19,778 nucleotides of DNA from Pseudomonadota bacterium (GCA_021783525.1 JAJXTT010000005.1:1-19778); one strand, 5' to 3'; counted from the stretch's first letter, positions 1 through 6,964 are shown. Notes: generated from the sequence alone by a model not told the origin. A program made the numbers and translations.

Positions 1-807
1 GCCAACAGCCATGCCGGCTTCCTGTTCCAGAAGGGTGCGATCGACTTCGCGGGCGGCACTGTGGTGCACATCAACGCCGGTATCGCGGCGCTGGTTGCGG
101 CCCTGATGCTCGGACCACGCAAAGGCTACGGCAAGGTTCCAATGGCGCCACACAGCCTGATGATGACCGCAATCGGTACCGGTCTGCTGTGGATGGGCTG
201 GTTCGGTTTCAACGCGGGTTCCGCATTGGAAGCCACCGGTGCTGCCGGCCTGGCCTTCTTCAACACGCTGTTTGGAACCGCGGTTGCGGGTGTGACCTGG
301 ACGGCCGTTGAGTGGATCGTCAAGGGCAAACCAAGCTTGCTGGGCATCTGTTCCGGTATCGTTGCAGGTCTGGTCGCCATTACGCCGGCTGCGGGTTTTG
401 TAGGCGTCGGCGGTGCGATGATCATCTGTGTAGCGGCAGCGGTAATCTGCTTCTTCGCGGTAACGTTGCTCAAGGCGAAATTGAAGTATGACGATGCGCT
501 GGATGCATTCGGCGTGCACTGCGTCGGCGGTATCGTCGGTGCGCTCGGCACCGGCATATTCGTCAACCCGGCGCTCGGCGGTACCGGCGTATACGACTAT
601 GTAGCCAACAAGGTCGGCGATTTCGATGCCTCGGCACAGTTCGTTTCGCAACTGTGGGCCGTGGGCACCTCGCTGGCCTGGTCCGGTCTCGTTGCCTTCG
701 TGATCCTGCTCATCCTGAAGCACACGATCGGTATCCGCGCGAGCGACGAGGCTCAGGAAGAAGGTCTGGATCTGGCCGATCACGGCGAGAATTCCTACAA
801 TCTCTAA
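1..807 (+). CDS. amtB: Ammonium transporter AmtB, C-terminal part (5' end outside the window)
   Basis: The reading frame is open from base 1, so the gene begins upstream; 268 C-terminal residues are present of a protein usually just over 400 aa. The product is an Amt/MEP/Rh-family inner-membrane channel for NH4+/NH3. Both pore histidines of the twin-His motif are visible, in VVHINAG (first half) and FGVHCVGG (second half). The hydrophobic helices alternate as expected, with the glycine-rich stretch around WMGWFGFNAGSALEA. The cytoplasmic tail ends GLDLADHGENSYNL, the conserved tail that in known AmtB proteins contacts the P-II protein. The gene stops with TAA and is followed 23 bases later by a strong terminator, so it is a separate transcription unit from the P-II gene downstream. 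Identification is secure; only the truncation limits it. Confidence 0.96.
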   Translation, partial: ANSHAGFLFQKGAIDFAGGTVVHINAGIAALVAALMLGPRKGYGKVPMAPHSLMMTAIGTGLLWMGWFGFNAGSALEATGAAGLAFFNTLFGTAVAGVTWTAVEWIVKGKPSLLGICSGIVAGLVAITPAAGFVGVGGAMIICVAAAVICFFAVTLLKAKLKYDDALDAFGVHCVGGIVGALGTGIFVNPALGGTGVYDYVANKVGDFDASAQFVSQLWAVGTSLAWSGLVAFVILLILKHTIGIRASDEAQEEGLDLADHGENSYNL

Positions 808-830
808 GCTTTCCTCGCAGTAGCAATGAA

Positions 831-858
831 AGGGCATCTTCGGATGTCCTTTTTTTTT
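831..858 (+). terminator. Rho-independent terminator of amtB
   Basis: AGGGCATC (831-838), loop TTCG (839-842), GATGTCCT (843-850), then eight T. The stem pairs over eight positions with one G-U pair, and the loop is the very stable UUCG tetraloop closed by C-G. It lies 23 bases after the amtB stop codon. Confidence 0.9.
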
Positions 859-924
859 GCACTCGCGCATCCCGATCCTGCACAGGCAGGAGCAGACACC
901 CGGGTCGGGTATGGCAGGTCCGTA

Positions 925-941
925 TGCACTGCAGAGGTGCG
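925..941 (+). promoter_or_regulatory. Candidate NtrC binding site 1
   Basis: TGCACT-GCAGA-GGTGCG fits the known NtrC dyad TGCACC-N5-GGTGCA at 10 of its 12 half-site positions. Its centre is about 129 bases upstream of the start point predicted from the sigma-54 promoter, a normal enhancer distance. Function is inferred from sequence and context only. Confidence 0.6.
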
Positions 942-956
942 ATGCAGTGGCGGCTG

Positions 957-973
957 CGCATGAGACCGGTGCG
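957..973 (+). promoter_or_regulatory. Candidate NtrC binding site 2 (weaker)
   Basis: CGCATG-AGACC-GGTGCG: the right half is a good NtrC half-site and the outer four bases CGCA/TGCG are symmetric, but the left half departs from consensus. Its start is exactly 32 bp (three helical turns) after that of site 1, the spacing of the paired NtrC sites at E. coli glnA. The spacing makes a weak site more believable. Confidence 0.5.
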
Positions 974-1034
974 GGAACTGTGCGAAATCACTGCGAAACA
1001 TCCGGCGCACCCGATACCGGTGGGCGCCTCTACG

Positions 1035-1051
1035 CTGGCACAGTATCTGCT
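1035..1051 (+). promoter_or_regulatory. Sigma-54 (RpoN) promoter of the P-II gene
   Basis: CTGGCACAGTATCTGCT matches the -24/-12 consensus YTGGCACGrNNNTTGCW at all but two defined positions. The invariant GG (1037-1038) and GC (1049-1050) have the required ten bases between them. The predicted start point is near 1062, giving a leader of about 36 nt before the ATG at 1098. An imperfect inverted repeat, GGCGCACC (1004-1011) with GGTGGGCGCC (1019-1028), lies just upstream and may help bending or binding. Confidence 0.8.
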
Positions 1052-1097
1052 AAATGTTGAATGAATACTTTCATTCGGACCAGGCACGGGAACAGTC

Positions 1098-1436
1098 ATG
1101 AAGATCGTCACCGCAATCATCAAGCCGTACAAACTTGACGCAGTATGCGATGCCCTGTCCATCATCGACGTGCAGGGCGTTACCGTCACCGAGATCAAGG
1201 GACATGGCCGCCAGAAAGGACACACCGAACTGCATCGCGGCACGGAATATATTCTGGACTTCGTGCCCAAGATCAAGCTTGAAGTGGCAGTCCACGATGA
1301 CCAGCAGGAGAGTGTGACGGAAGCCATCAGGAAGGCGGCCAAGACGGGCCGGATCGGTGACGGCAAGATATTCGTCCCCGCGCTCGAACAGGCTGTGCGC
1401 ATCCGTACCGGAGAGACCGGCCCGGATGCACTGTGA
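1098..1436 (+). CDS. glnK: P-II nitrogen regulatory protein (GlnK/GlnB family)
   Basis: The protein has 112 aa, the standard P-II length. P-II trimers sense ATP/ADP and 2-oxoglutarate and control AmtB, glutamine synthetase adenylylation and NtrB by protein contact. Visible family features are the N-terminal MKIVTAIIKPYKLD, the T-loop GRQKGHTELHRGTEY with Tyr51 (the uridylylation site in enterobacteria), TGRIGDGKIFV and the C-terminal RIRTGE. Residue 46, Tyr in E. coli GlnB, is His here. The gene has its own sigma-54 promoter with NtrC-like sites and lies downstream of amtB behind a terminator. The common order in proteobacteria is glnK then amtB in one operon. The amtB link and the nitrogen-regulated promoter favour the name glnK, but sequence alone does not exclude glnB. 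The start is ATG 1098, the only one that gives the conserved N-terminus. Confidence 0.95.
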   Translation: MKIVTAIIKPYKLDAVCDALSIIDVQGVTVTEIKGHGRQKGHTELHRGTEYILDFVPKIKLEVAVHDDQQESVTEAIRKAAKTGRIGDGKIFVPALEQAVRIRTGETGPDAL

Positions 1437-1443
1437 CCCGTTC

Positions 1444-1486
1444 GCAAGGCACGCCCTTGCCGGCCCGGGCTGAGCCCGACCGGCAA
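1444..1486 (+). other. Two overlapping, mutually exclusive hairpins after the P-II gene
   Basis: GCAAGG (1444-1449) can pair with CCTTGC (1455-1460). TTGCCGG (1457-1463) can pair with CCGGCAA (1480-1486), with an inner GGGC-TGA-GCCC. The two stems share TTGC, so only one can form at a time. There is no T tract after either, so this is not a standard intrinsic terminator. It may be a processing or mRNA-stability element between the P-II gene and the small gene downstream. Confidence 0.4.
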
Positions 1487-1532
1487 CTACTCGACCTTGA
1501 ATAATTGCAGGAATGGATAGCGAGGAAAGTCA

Positions 1533-1808
1533 ATGCACGGAAATGTTGAAATCGTATTTTCATTGGCAGGCCGGTTGCACGTCCTGTTACGGCGCGAGAT
1601 CAATCGCATCGTCGACGTGGAATGGTTCTGTGCAGACGCCGTTTATGCGGGGGAAGTCATCAGGCTGGCGCGTAACGCCCGTTCGGATGAAATGAACAAG
1701 CTGGCGGACCGTATAGAAGAAGTGCACCCGCTCCTGCCGCGTATTGAACGGCAGGAAACACCGGCGACGACGGAACCGGAAGTCAAGTACGTCAAGACTT
1801 TGCGCTGA
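1533..1808 (+). CDS. Small protein of unknown function (91 aa)
   Basis: I do not recognise this family. The ATG at 1533 has a good Shine-Dalgarno (GAGGA, six bases upstream), which supports translation over the other overlapping frames. The protein is soluble-looking, with no signal peptide or membrane helix. A mostly helical N-terminal two thirds (LHVLLRREINRIVDVEWF, then residues rich in Ala, Arg, Asp and Glu) is followed by a polar, Pro/Thr/Glu-rich tail ending VKYVKTLR. It lies 96 bases after the P-II gene with no clear terminator between, so it could be co-transcribed and share its nitrogen control. Its TGA stop directly abuts the stop of the convergent gene on the other strand, with no base in between. 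Confidence 0.65.
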   Translation: MHGNVEIVFSLAGRLHVLLRREINRIVDVEWFCADAVYAGEVIRLARNARSDEMNKLADRIEEVHPLLPRIERQETPATTEPEVKYVKTLR

Positions 1809-3962
1809 TTACCTGGCGACCAGGAATGTCTCAAATGCTTCAGCGGAAAGCGGCCTGCTGAAGAAATATCCCTGCAGTTCGTCGCACCCGATGCCGAGAA
1901 GGAATGCCTGTTGATAGGCAGATTCCACGCCTTCGGCGATGACCTTCATGCCCAGGCTGTGCCCGAGCGCAACGATCGCCTTGAGGATGGCGATATTGCT
2001 GGGCTCGGCCTCCAGCCGGCTCACAAACACCTGATCGATCTTGAGCCGGTCGACCGGGAAATCCTTCAAGTAGGCCATGCTGGAATAGCCGGTGCCGAAA
2101 TCGTCGATCGCAAGCTTGACGCCCAGGGCCTTCAGTTCGTGCAGGGTCTTGATAAAGCTGCCCGTGTCATGCACCAGGCTGCTTTCGGTGATCTCCAGTT
2201 CCAGGCAGGCGGGATTAAGACCGCTGTCTTTCAGCACGGAGCGGACCATGCCGACCAGGCCGGAATGGCGGAATTGGCGCGGCGATACGTTAACGGCGAC
2301 TGGCAGTTCCCGGCCCAACCGCGCGTTCAACTCAACGGCCCGGCTGCAGGCCGTGCGCAAGACCCACTGCCCGATCTCTTCGATCAGCCCGGTTTCTTCG
2401 GCAACCGGGATGAAACTCGCCGGAGAGATCATGCTTTCGCCTGCAGGTTGCCACCGTATCAGCGCCTCGGCGCCGCAGACTCCGCCACTGGCAAAGGCGA
2501 GCTTGGGCTGGTAATGAAGGAGGAACTCGTCGTTCTCCAACGCCTGGCGCAAGCGATATTCCATGTCCAGGCGTTCCATCAGCCGCTGGTTCAATTCGTC
2601 GGTATAGAACTGGAAAGTGTTCCGCCCCGACTGCTTTGACTTATACATGGCCGAATCGGCATATTTGAGCAGGGTCGTGGTATCCCGCGCATCGTCCGGA
2701 TAGATGCTGATGCCGATGCTGCAGGAGACGACAAATTCCCGGCCCTCGATCAGGCAGGGGTCGGCCACCGACGCCAGAACCCGCTGCATGCCTTCGGAGA
2801 CATCCTCGATCTTGTGCAGGCCGGTCAGCAACAGCACAAACTCATCTCCACCGAGACGGACCACCGTATCGGAATCGCGAACGCAGTCGGAAAGGCGCAT
2901 CGCCATGATCTTCAGCAATTCGTCCCCGGCGTGGTGTCCCATGCTGTCGTTGATCAATTTGAACTGGTCCAGATCGATGAAAGCGACGGCCACCTTGCTG
3001 GAGTAGCGCTCAGCCATGCCGATGTACTGCTGCAGGCGATCCGCGAGCAAGGTGCGATTCGGCAGCCCGGTCAGGGCATCATGGGTCGCCTGGTATTCGA
3101 TCTGCTGCTCGTAGTTCTTGCGATCGGTGATGTCCTCGACTGTACCCTCGTAGAACATCAGCTTGCCCTCCTGATCCCTTACCTCGCGTGCATTCTCCGA
3201 GATCCAGATGACATCGCCGTTCTTGCGGTGGACCAGAGCTTCAAAATTCTTGACCTGGCCGTGGGCCGTCATCAGCCTGACAAATTCGTCGCGCTTGAAG
3301 GGGTCCACGTACAGCTGTTTCTTGATATCGGTGATACCAAGAACCAGGTCGACGGCCGAGTCGTAGCCGTAGATCCTGGCCAGCGCCGGATTGAAATTGA
3401 GGTAGTGTCCGTCAGGTGAAGTCTGGTAGATGCCCTCAAGCGCATTTTCAAAGATGGAGCGATAGCGTTCTTCGGCCTCCCGCGCCGCCTGTTCGCTTTC
3501 CCGGCGCTGGGTGATGTCCTGCATGAAGCCTTCGATCGCTTCGACTTCGCCCGCCTCGTTATAAAGAGGACAGCCGCGCTCCTGCACCCACCTGATCCCG
3601 CCGTCGGCATGAACGATGCGGTACTCGACGGAGAAATGCCGGCCGGTGGAAATCGCGTCCCCGATCACCTTGCGCACCCGCTTCCGGTCCTCGGGAAAGG
3701 TGACCGCCTCGAAACAGATGTCCTGGTTCGAAACCAACGATTGCGCGTCATACCCGGTCAGCTGTTTGCAGCCGTCCCCGACGAACACCATCGTCCACTT
3801 GGCATCATAGAGACAGCAATACACCATGCCGTCCAGATTGTTGAGAAGTGCCTTGAGCATGCGCTCGCTGTTTTCGAGCTTGGCCTGCAGGCTGGGATTG
3901 ACGTACATGCTTGTTGGCTCATTCGCGGAAACATTCAATCCGGTACTCAATGTGGCGGGCAT
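1809..3962 (-). CDS. PAS-PAS-GGDEF-EAL bifunctional c-di-GMP enzyme
   Basis: About 717 aa. In order: PAS1 (about residues 30-155, ending FMQDITQRRE), PAS2 (about 165-285, ending GTVEDITDRK), GGDEF diguanylate cyclase (about 295-450) and EAL phosphodiesterase (about 465-710). The cyclase motif RLGGDEF is intact and is preceded five residues earlier by RDSD, the RxxD inhibitory product-binding site. The EAL domain keeps the residues expected for activity: E of EALIRW, N of NVSPRQF, E of ELEITES, the DD of DDFGTGYSS, K of LKID, E of IAEGVE and Q of LQGYFFSRP. There is no membrane segment, so it is cytoplasmic. The start is uncertain: a TTG at 3983 overlaps the stop of the upstream chemoreceptor gene (TTGA), while the ATG at 3962 lies 17 bases beyond it. 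Neither has a clear ribosome site, which suggests translational coupling to the receptor gene. Confidence 0.93.
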   Translation of the reverse strand: MPATLSTGLNVSANEPTSMYVNPSLQAKLENSERMLKALLNNLDGMVYCCLYDAKWTMVFVGDGCKQLTGYDAQSLVSNQDICFEAVTFPEDRKRVRKVIGDAISTGRHFSVEYRIVHADGGIRWVQERGCPLYNEAGEVEAIEGFMQDITQRRESEQAAREAEERYRSIFENALEGIYQTSPDGHYLNFNPALARIYGYDSAVDLVLGITDIKKQLYVDPFKRDEFVRLMTAHGQVKNFEALVHRKNGDVIWISENAREVRDQEGKLMFYEGTVEDITDRKNYEQQIEYQATHDALTGLPNRTLLADRLQQYIGMAERYSSKVAVAFIDLDQFKLINDSMGHHAGDELLKIMAMRLSDCVRDSDTVVRLGGDEFVLLLTGLHKIEDVSEGMQRVLASVADPCLIEGREFVVSCSIGISIYPDDARDTTTLLKYADSAMYKSKQSGRNTFQFYTDELNQRLMERLDMEYRLRQALENDEFLLHYQPKLAFASGGVCGAEALIRWQPAGESMISPASFIPVAEETGLIEEIGQWVLRTACSRAVELNARLGRELPVAVNVSPRQFRHSGLVGMVRSVLKDSGLNPACLELEITESSLVHDTGSFIKTLHELKALGVKLAIDDFGTGYSSMAYLKDFPVDRLKIDQVFVSRLEAEPSNIAILKAIVALGHSLGMKVIAEGVESAYQQAFLLGIGCDELQGYFFSRPLSAEAFETFLVAR

Positions 3963-3979
3963 CGACAAGAGTTCGTGTC

Positions 3980-6139
3980 TCAAACGGCAGGACGCGCCTG
4001 CAATTGCGTTACCTGGAACTGACTCGACAGGTGCTGAAGCCTTAAAGACGTCTGCCTTGCCCTGGCAACACTGAAATTCAGCTGGTCCAGCGCACCGCGC
4101 ATCGACTCGGTGACTTCGGCGACTCCCTGCACATCGTTACCGTAGCGATGGGAGCTGTCGGCAATGCTCTGGATCAGACTGAACATGCGCTCCACGATTT
4201 CTGTCATGCCGGTGTTGTCGGAAGCCGCCGCCTCCGCGAGGCGCAATCCCTCTTCCATCCCGACGGAACCGTTTTCCATGATGTGCACGGCGTCACGGGC
4301 CTGGCTTTGCACGGTGCCTATCATGTGCCCGATCTCCCTGGTCGCCGTGGTGGTGCGTTCAGCCAGCTTGCGCACCTCGTCGGCGACGACGGAAAATCCG
4401 CGCCCCGCTTCCCCGGCACGGGCGGCTTCGATCGCGGCATTCAGGGCCAGCAGGTTGGTCTGGTCCGCGATGGCGTCGATCACCATGACAACCTTCCCGA
4501 TCTCCTCGGTGCTGCTGCTGAGGCGCTTGATGGTTTGCGACGACTGCTCGATTGAGGCGCGTATGCCCTGCGTCCGCTGCTGCACGAGGCTGAATTGCTG
4601 CCGGGCATTGTCAACGGCAAGTTCCATGGCCGCGCGTATCTCGGCGGTGGTTTGCATCGCCGTATCGATGTCGTCCATTTGCCGCCGCAACGACATCAGG
4701 ATCTCCTGTATCGCAGCCAGGACCTGGTGGGCGGCCACAGTTGCCTCCTGATTGCGACTCATCATGCTCTCGTGGTTCTGGTCCATCTCCCCGGTAGCGT
4801 GAATGACGCGGCTGACGGTGCCATCGAGCGTATCGATGAAACTGTTGATCCATTGCGACATGATCGCCGGTTCGTCGATCGTCGCCTGATTGCGCTCCAG
4901 GCGTTGCGACAGGTTCCCGCCGCCTTCGGCCAGGACCCGTATCATGCGGGCCATCAGGCGCAGGCGTTCCGTCATCGGTTTGAGTCCGAACCGGTAGAAC
5001 AGCAGGACACCGACCCCCAGCAAAGAAAGGTTGAGCAGCGCTGTCCACACCATATCAAGCTCCAGCATCCGGCCCGCTACAAACGTGAGCAGCCAGGTCG
5101 TGAATACCAGCGCCAGATTGGTGCTCATCATGAGGAAATTGACGGAACGGAAGCGATTCGCCTCTTCAAGATCCGCTTCGCACATCATGCCCCAGGTGTC
5201 GGGGGAGCCGGGCATCTGGAAGGTGACGCCCTTTCCGATGACGGGAATATGCCGGTAGTCCGGATAGCCAGGGTACTTCACGAACAGATTCGATCCGCGA
5301 GCGATGGTTTCCCGGACGCCGGGGTGCAACTTCCCGGTCGCGGGGTCGTTGAAGACCAGCTCGAACTCGGTGTGATTCCTGATCCTGACGACGCCAAAAC
5401 CGGTATGCACGCCCTGTTTCAGGTTTTCTCCCAGGCTGAACGTATTGTCCTCGAATCGCGAGCGCGAAAGTGCGGTTCCCGGCCGGATGGCGGGGTCGAA
5501 AACGGACTTCACCATGAACAGGTAATTGTCCCCGGAATCGACGAAAATGTGACCCGCCTCGCGCTGGATCAGGTCTCCCAGCACATCGTTCGGCACCCGA
5601 CCGCACAGGCAGCCGACATCCCTGCCTTCGCTCTGGAGCGGAAGATAGAACATCAGCGTCACTGCATCGTGGAATTTCGAACTGGAAGGCCCGATGGCCT
5701 GGGTTGCCTGGTCGATATAAGGTCCATGCAGGAAACGCTGGTTCCTTGCGACCTGCAATACGTTGGGAAACTGGAAAGACGCGCCGACTCGCGCAGGATG
5801 GCTGGAAGCTATTACCCGGCCGTCGCGATCGATGACGAAGATTTCGGAGAAGTCCGGAGACCGTGCAACCAGGCTCTTCATCAAGGTAACGGTCGGTTCT
5901 GGCAGCTCGCGAATCACTTCGGCAGCCATGCCTTCCAGCAGCACCCACTGGTGGTTCGCCCAGCCCGTCAGTGTCTGGATGCGCGTCGCCGCTATCCCTT
6001 CGAAAGTCTGCTCCAGGATCGGATAGCGCCGGCGATTGATCAGCGTCGCCCAGCGCATCGAGAGTTTTCCGGTCTTGCCAAGCCACGGCAACCAGCGCTT
6101 TTCGGAGGAAGACAATTCCATGTGTTCGCTTTTCAACAT
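3980..6139 (-). CDS. Methyl-accepting chemotaxis protein with unusual N-terminal sensor
   Basis: 719 aa. The C-terminal half is a classical chemoreceptor signalling domain with the conserved hairpin tip from DQTNLLALNAAIEAARAG to GEAGRGFSVVADEVRKLAER (about residues 559-595). It binds CheA/CheW. Two membrane helices lie in the middle (about 333-357 and 363-384), followed by a HAMP-like linker. The N-terminal 320 residues look like a PDC/Cache sensor (FSEIFVIDRDGRVIASSHP; FHDAVTLMFYLPLQ), but no membrane helix or signal peptide precedes them. Residues 1-50 are charged (EKRW, INRRRYP). No C-terminal CheR/CheB-tethering pentapeptide is present. The start at ATG 6139 has AAGG about ten bases upstream. 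The gene is followed directly by the GGDEF-EAL gene, so the two probably form a unit linking taxis with c-di-GMP. Confidence 0.93.
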   Translation of the reverse strand: MLKSEHMELSSSEKRWLPWLGKTGKLSMRWATLINRRRYPILEQTFEGIAATRIQTLTGWANHQWVLLEGMAAEVIRELPEPTVTLMKSLVARSPDFSEIFVIDRDGRVIASSHPARVGASFQFPNVLQVARNQRFLHGPYIDQATQAIGPSSSKFHDAVTLMFYLPLQSEGRDVGCLCGRVPNDVLGDLIQREAGHIFVDSGDNYLFMVKSVFDPAIRPGTALSRSRFEDNTFSLGENLKQGVHTGFGVVRIRNHTEFELVFNDPATGKLHPGVRETIARGSNLFVKYPGYPDYRHIPVIGKGVTFQMPGSPDTWGMMCEADLEEANRFRSVNFLMMSTNLALVFTTWLLTFVAGRMLELDMVWTALLNLSLLGVGVLLFYRFGLKPMTERLRLMARMIRVLAEGGGNLSQRLERNQATIDEPAIMSQWINSFIDTLDGTVSRVIHATGEMDQNHESMMSRNQEATVAAHQVLAAIQEILMSLRRQMDDIDTAMQTTAEIRAAMELAVDNARQQFSLVQQRTQGIRASIEQSSQTIKRLSSSTEEIGKVVMVIDAIADQTNLLALNAAIEAARAGEAGRGFSVVADEVRKLAERTTTATREIGHMIGTVQSQARDAVHIMENGSVGMEEGLRLAEAAASDNTGMTEIVERMFSLIQSIADSSHRYGNDVQGVAEVTESMRGALDQLNFSVARARQTSLRLQHLSSQFQVTQLQARPAV

Positions 6140-6158
6140 GATGCATTAACCTTGGATG

Positions 6159-6170
6159 ACGACATGTCGT
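6159..6170 (-). promoter_or_regulatory. 12-bp perfect palindrome in the chemoreceptor leader
   Basis: ACGACATGTCGT is a perfect palindrome, 19 bases upstream of the chemoreceptor start codon and downstream of the candidate -10 element. It is possibly an operator; nothing else supports a specific protein. Confidence 0.3.
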
Positions 6171-6216
6171 TAAAAGCAAGCTTTGGGCCACGACGTCCGC
6201 CAGTGATAAACGGCAT

Positions 6217-6224
6217 TTATCGGC
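6217..6224 (-). promoter_or_regulatory. Candidate sigma-28 (FliA) -10 element for the chemoreceptor
   Basis: On the minus strand GCCGATAA is an exact match to the flagellar sigma-28 -10 consensus, and chemoreceptor genes are typical FliA targets. The -35 side (TAAAGTTT expected 11 bases further upstream) is poorly matched. The same place forms an inverted repeat, GATAAA (6205-6210) with TTTATC (6216-6221), which could be an alternative explanation. Confidence 0.35.
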
Positions 6225-6378
6225 GTCATTCAGATTTGTCTGCCCAATAACAGTGCGCGCCGTGAGCCTGTGCACCAGATCTCTTGCTTGAAGCGGATTC
6301 GTTGATCCAGAAAATATCCGGCGCGGTGTTCGCGGTCCGTCAGGGCATGCGCGACGCGGTTTGCAGAAAATTCGGGGC

Positions 6379-6413
6379 AAAAAAAGCAGGGCATCCGGAG
6401 ATGCCCTGCTTTT
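6379..6413 (-). terminator. Strong intrinsic terminator after the PEBP gene
   Basis: A perfect ten-base stem, GCAGGGCATC (6386-6395) with GATGCCCTGC (6400-6409), has a four-base loop. Read on the minus strand it is followed by seven T (6385 to 6379). A T4 on the plus side makes weak bidirectional action possible. It separates the purU/PEBP unit from the chemoreceptor. Between it and the chemoreceptor promoter (about 6225-6378) I see no gene. Confidence 0.9.
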
Positions 6414-6427
6414 GGTCCTGCCTGTTG

Positions 6428-6964
6428 TTATCTGGAGTAGGTTGCCGTCAACTTGGCGAGCCCTATCCTGTTCGCATGCAGCATGAAACCGATCAGTGCG
6501 GGACTCGCATCCTCAGGTACGTCCAGCTTCGCGACTTTCAGCGCGTAGACCGTGAAGATGTAATGATGCGGCTTGTCGCCGGCCGGCGGGCAAGCGCCGC
6601 CGAAATTGCGATCGCCGTAATCGTTGCGTCCCTGCTTGGCGCCGGCAGGCAAGGCTGCCTTGACCACTGCCCCGCCCGGCAATCCCGATGCCGATGCCGG
6701 GATGTCATACACCACCCAGTGCCACCACCCGCTGCCCGTGGGCGCATCGGGGTCATACACAGTCACCGCATAACTGAGCGTGCCGGCGGGGGCGCCCTTC
6801 CAGTTCAATTCCGGCGAAAGATTGCCGCCCTTGCAGCCGAAACCCTTGTATTCCTGTTCTTCGCCCATCGGATGGCCCATCTTGACATCGGGGCTGGTCA
6901 GGTCGAACGCCATCGCGTTGCCTGCCAGCAATGCCGCAAAGATAAAACCCAAAGTTCTTTTCAT
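6428..6964 (-). CDS. Exported YbhB/PEBP-family protein
   Basis: 178 aa from the ATG at 6964, preceded by AGGAG nine bases upstream. This start gives a clean signal peptide, MKRTLGFIFAALLAGNAMA, then FDLTSP, so the product is probably periplasmic. The phosphatidylethanolamine-binding (Raf kinase inhibitor-like) family signatures are intact: DPDAP (71-75), WHWVVYDIP (81-89), and the anion-pocket strand through GRNDYGDRNFGGACPP (112-127). Bacterial members (YbhB, YbcL) have no firmly known substrate; one proposal is inhibition of proteases or kinases. An upstream in-frame start at 7009 would bury the signal peptide and lacks a ribosome site. The gene lies 48 bases after purU and ends at a strong terminator, so the two are probably co-transcribed; no functional link is evident. 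Confidence 0.92.
   Translation of the reverse strand: MKRTLGFIFAALLAGNAMAFDLTSPDVKMGHPMGEEQEYKGFGCKGGNLSPELNWKGAPAGTLSYAVTVYDPDAPTGSGWWHWVVYDIPASASGLPGGAVVKAALPAGAKQGRNDYGDRNFGGACPPAGDKPHHYIFTVYALKVAKLDVPEDASPALIGFMLHANRIGLAKLTATYSR

Noticed and set aside
1004..1028. Third NtrC site
   Set aside because: GGCGCACC...GGTGGGCGCC is symmetric, but its half-site spacing does not fit the 5-bp gap of NtrC dyads.
1457..1486. Intrinsic terminator after the P-II gene
   Set aside because: The stem is good, but no T-rich tract follows (CTACTCGACC).
1911..2639. 242-codon plus-strand frame opposite the EAL domain
   Set aside because: Shadow of a well-conserved EAL domain; its composition is not protein-like.
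4595..6250. 551-codon plus-strand frame opposite the chemoreceptor
   Set aside because: The opposite strand has unmistakable MCP motifs; the plus-strand translation shows low-complexity His/Arg-rich sequence and no family.
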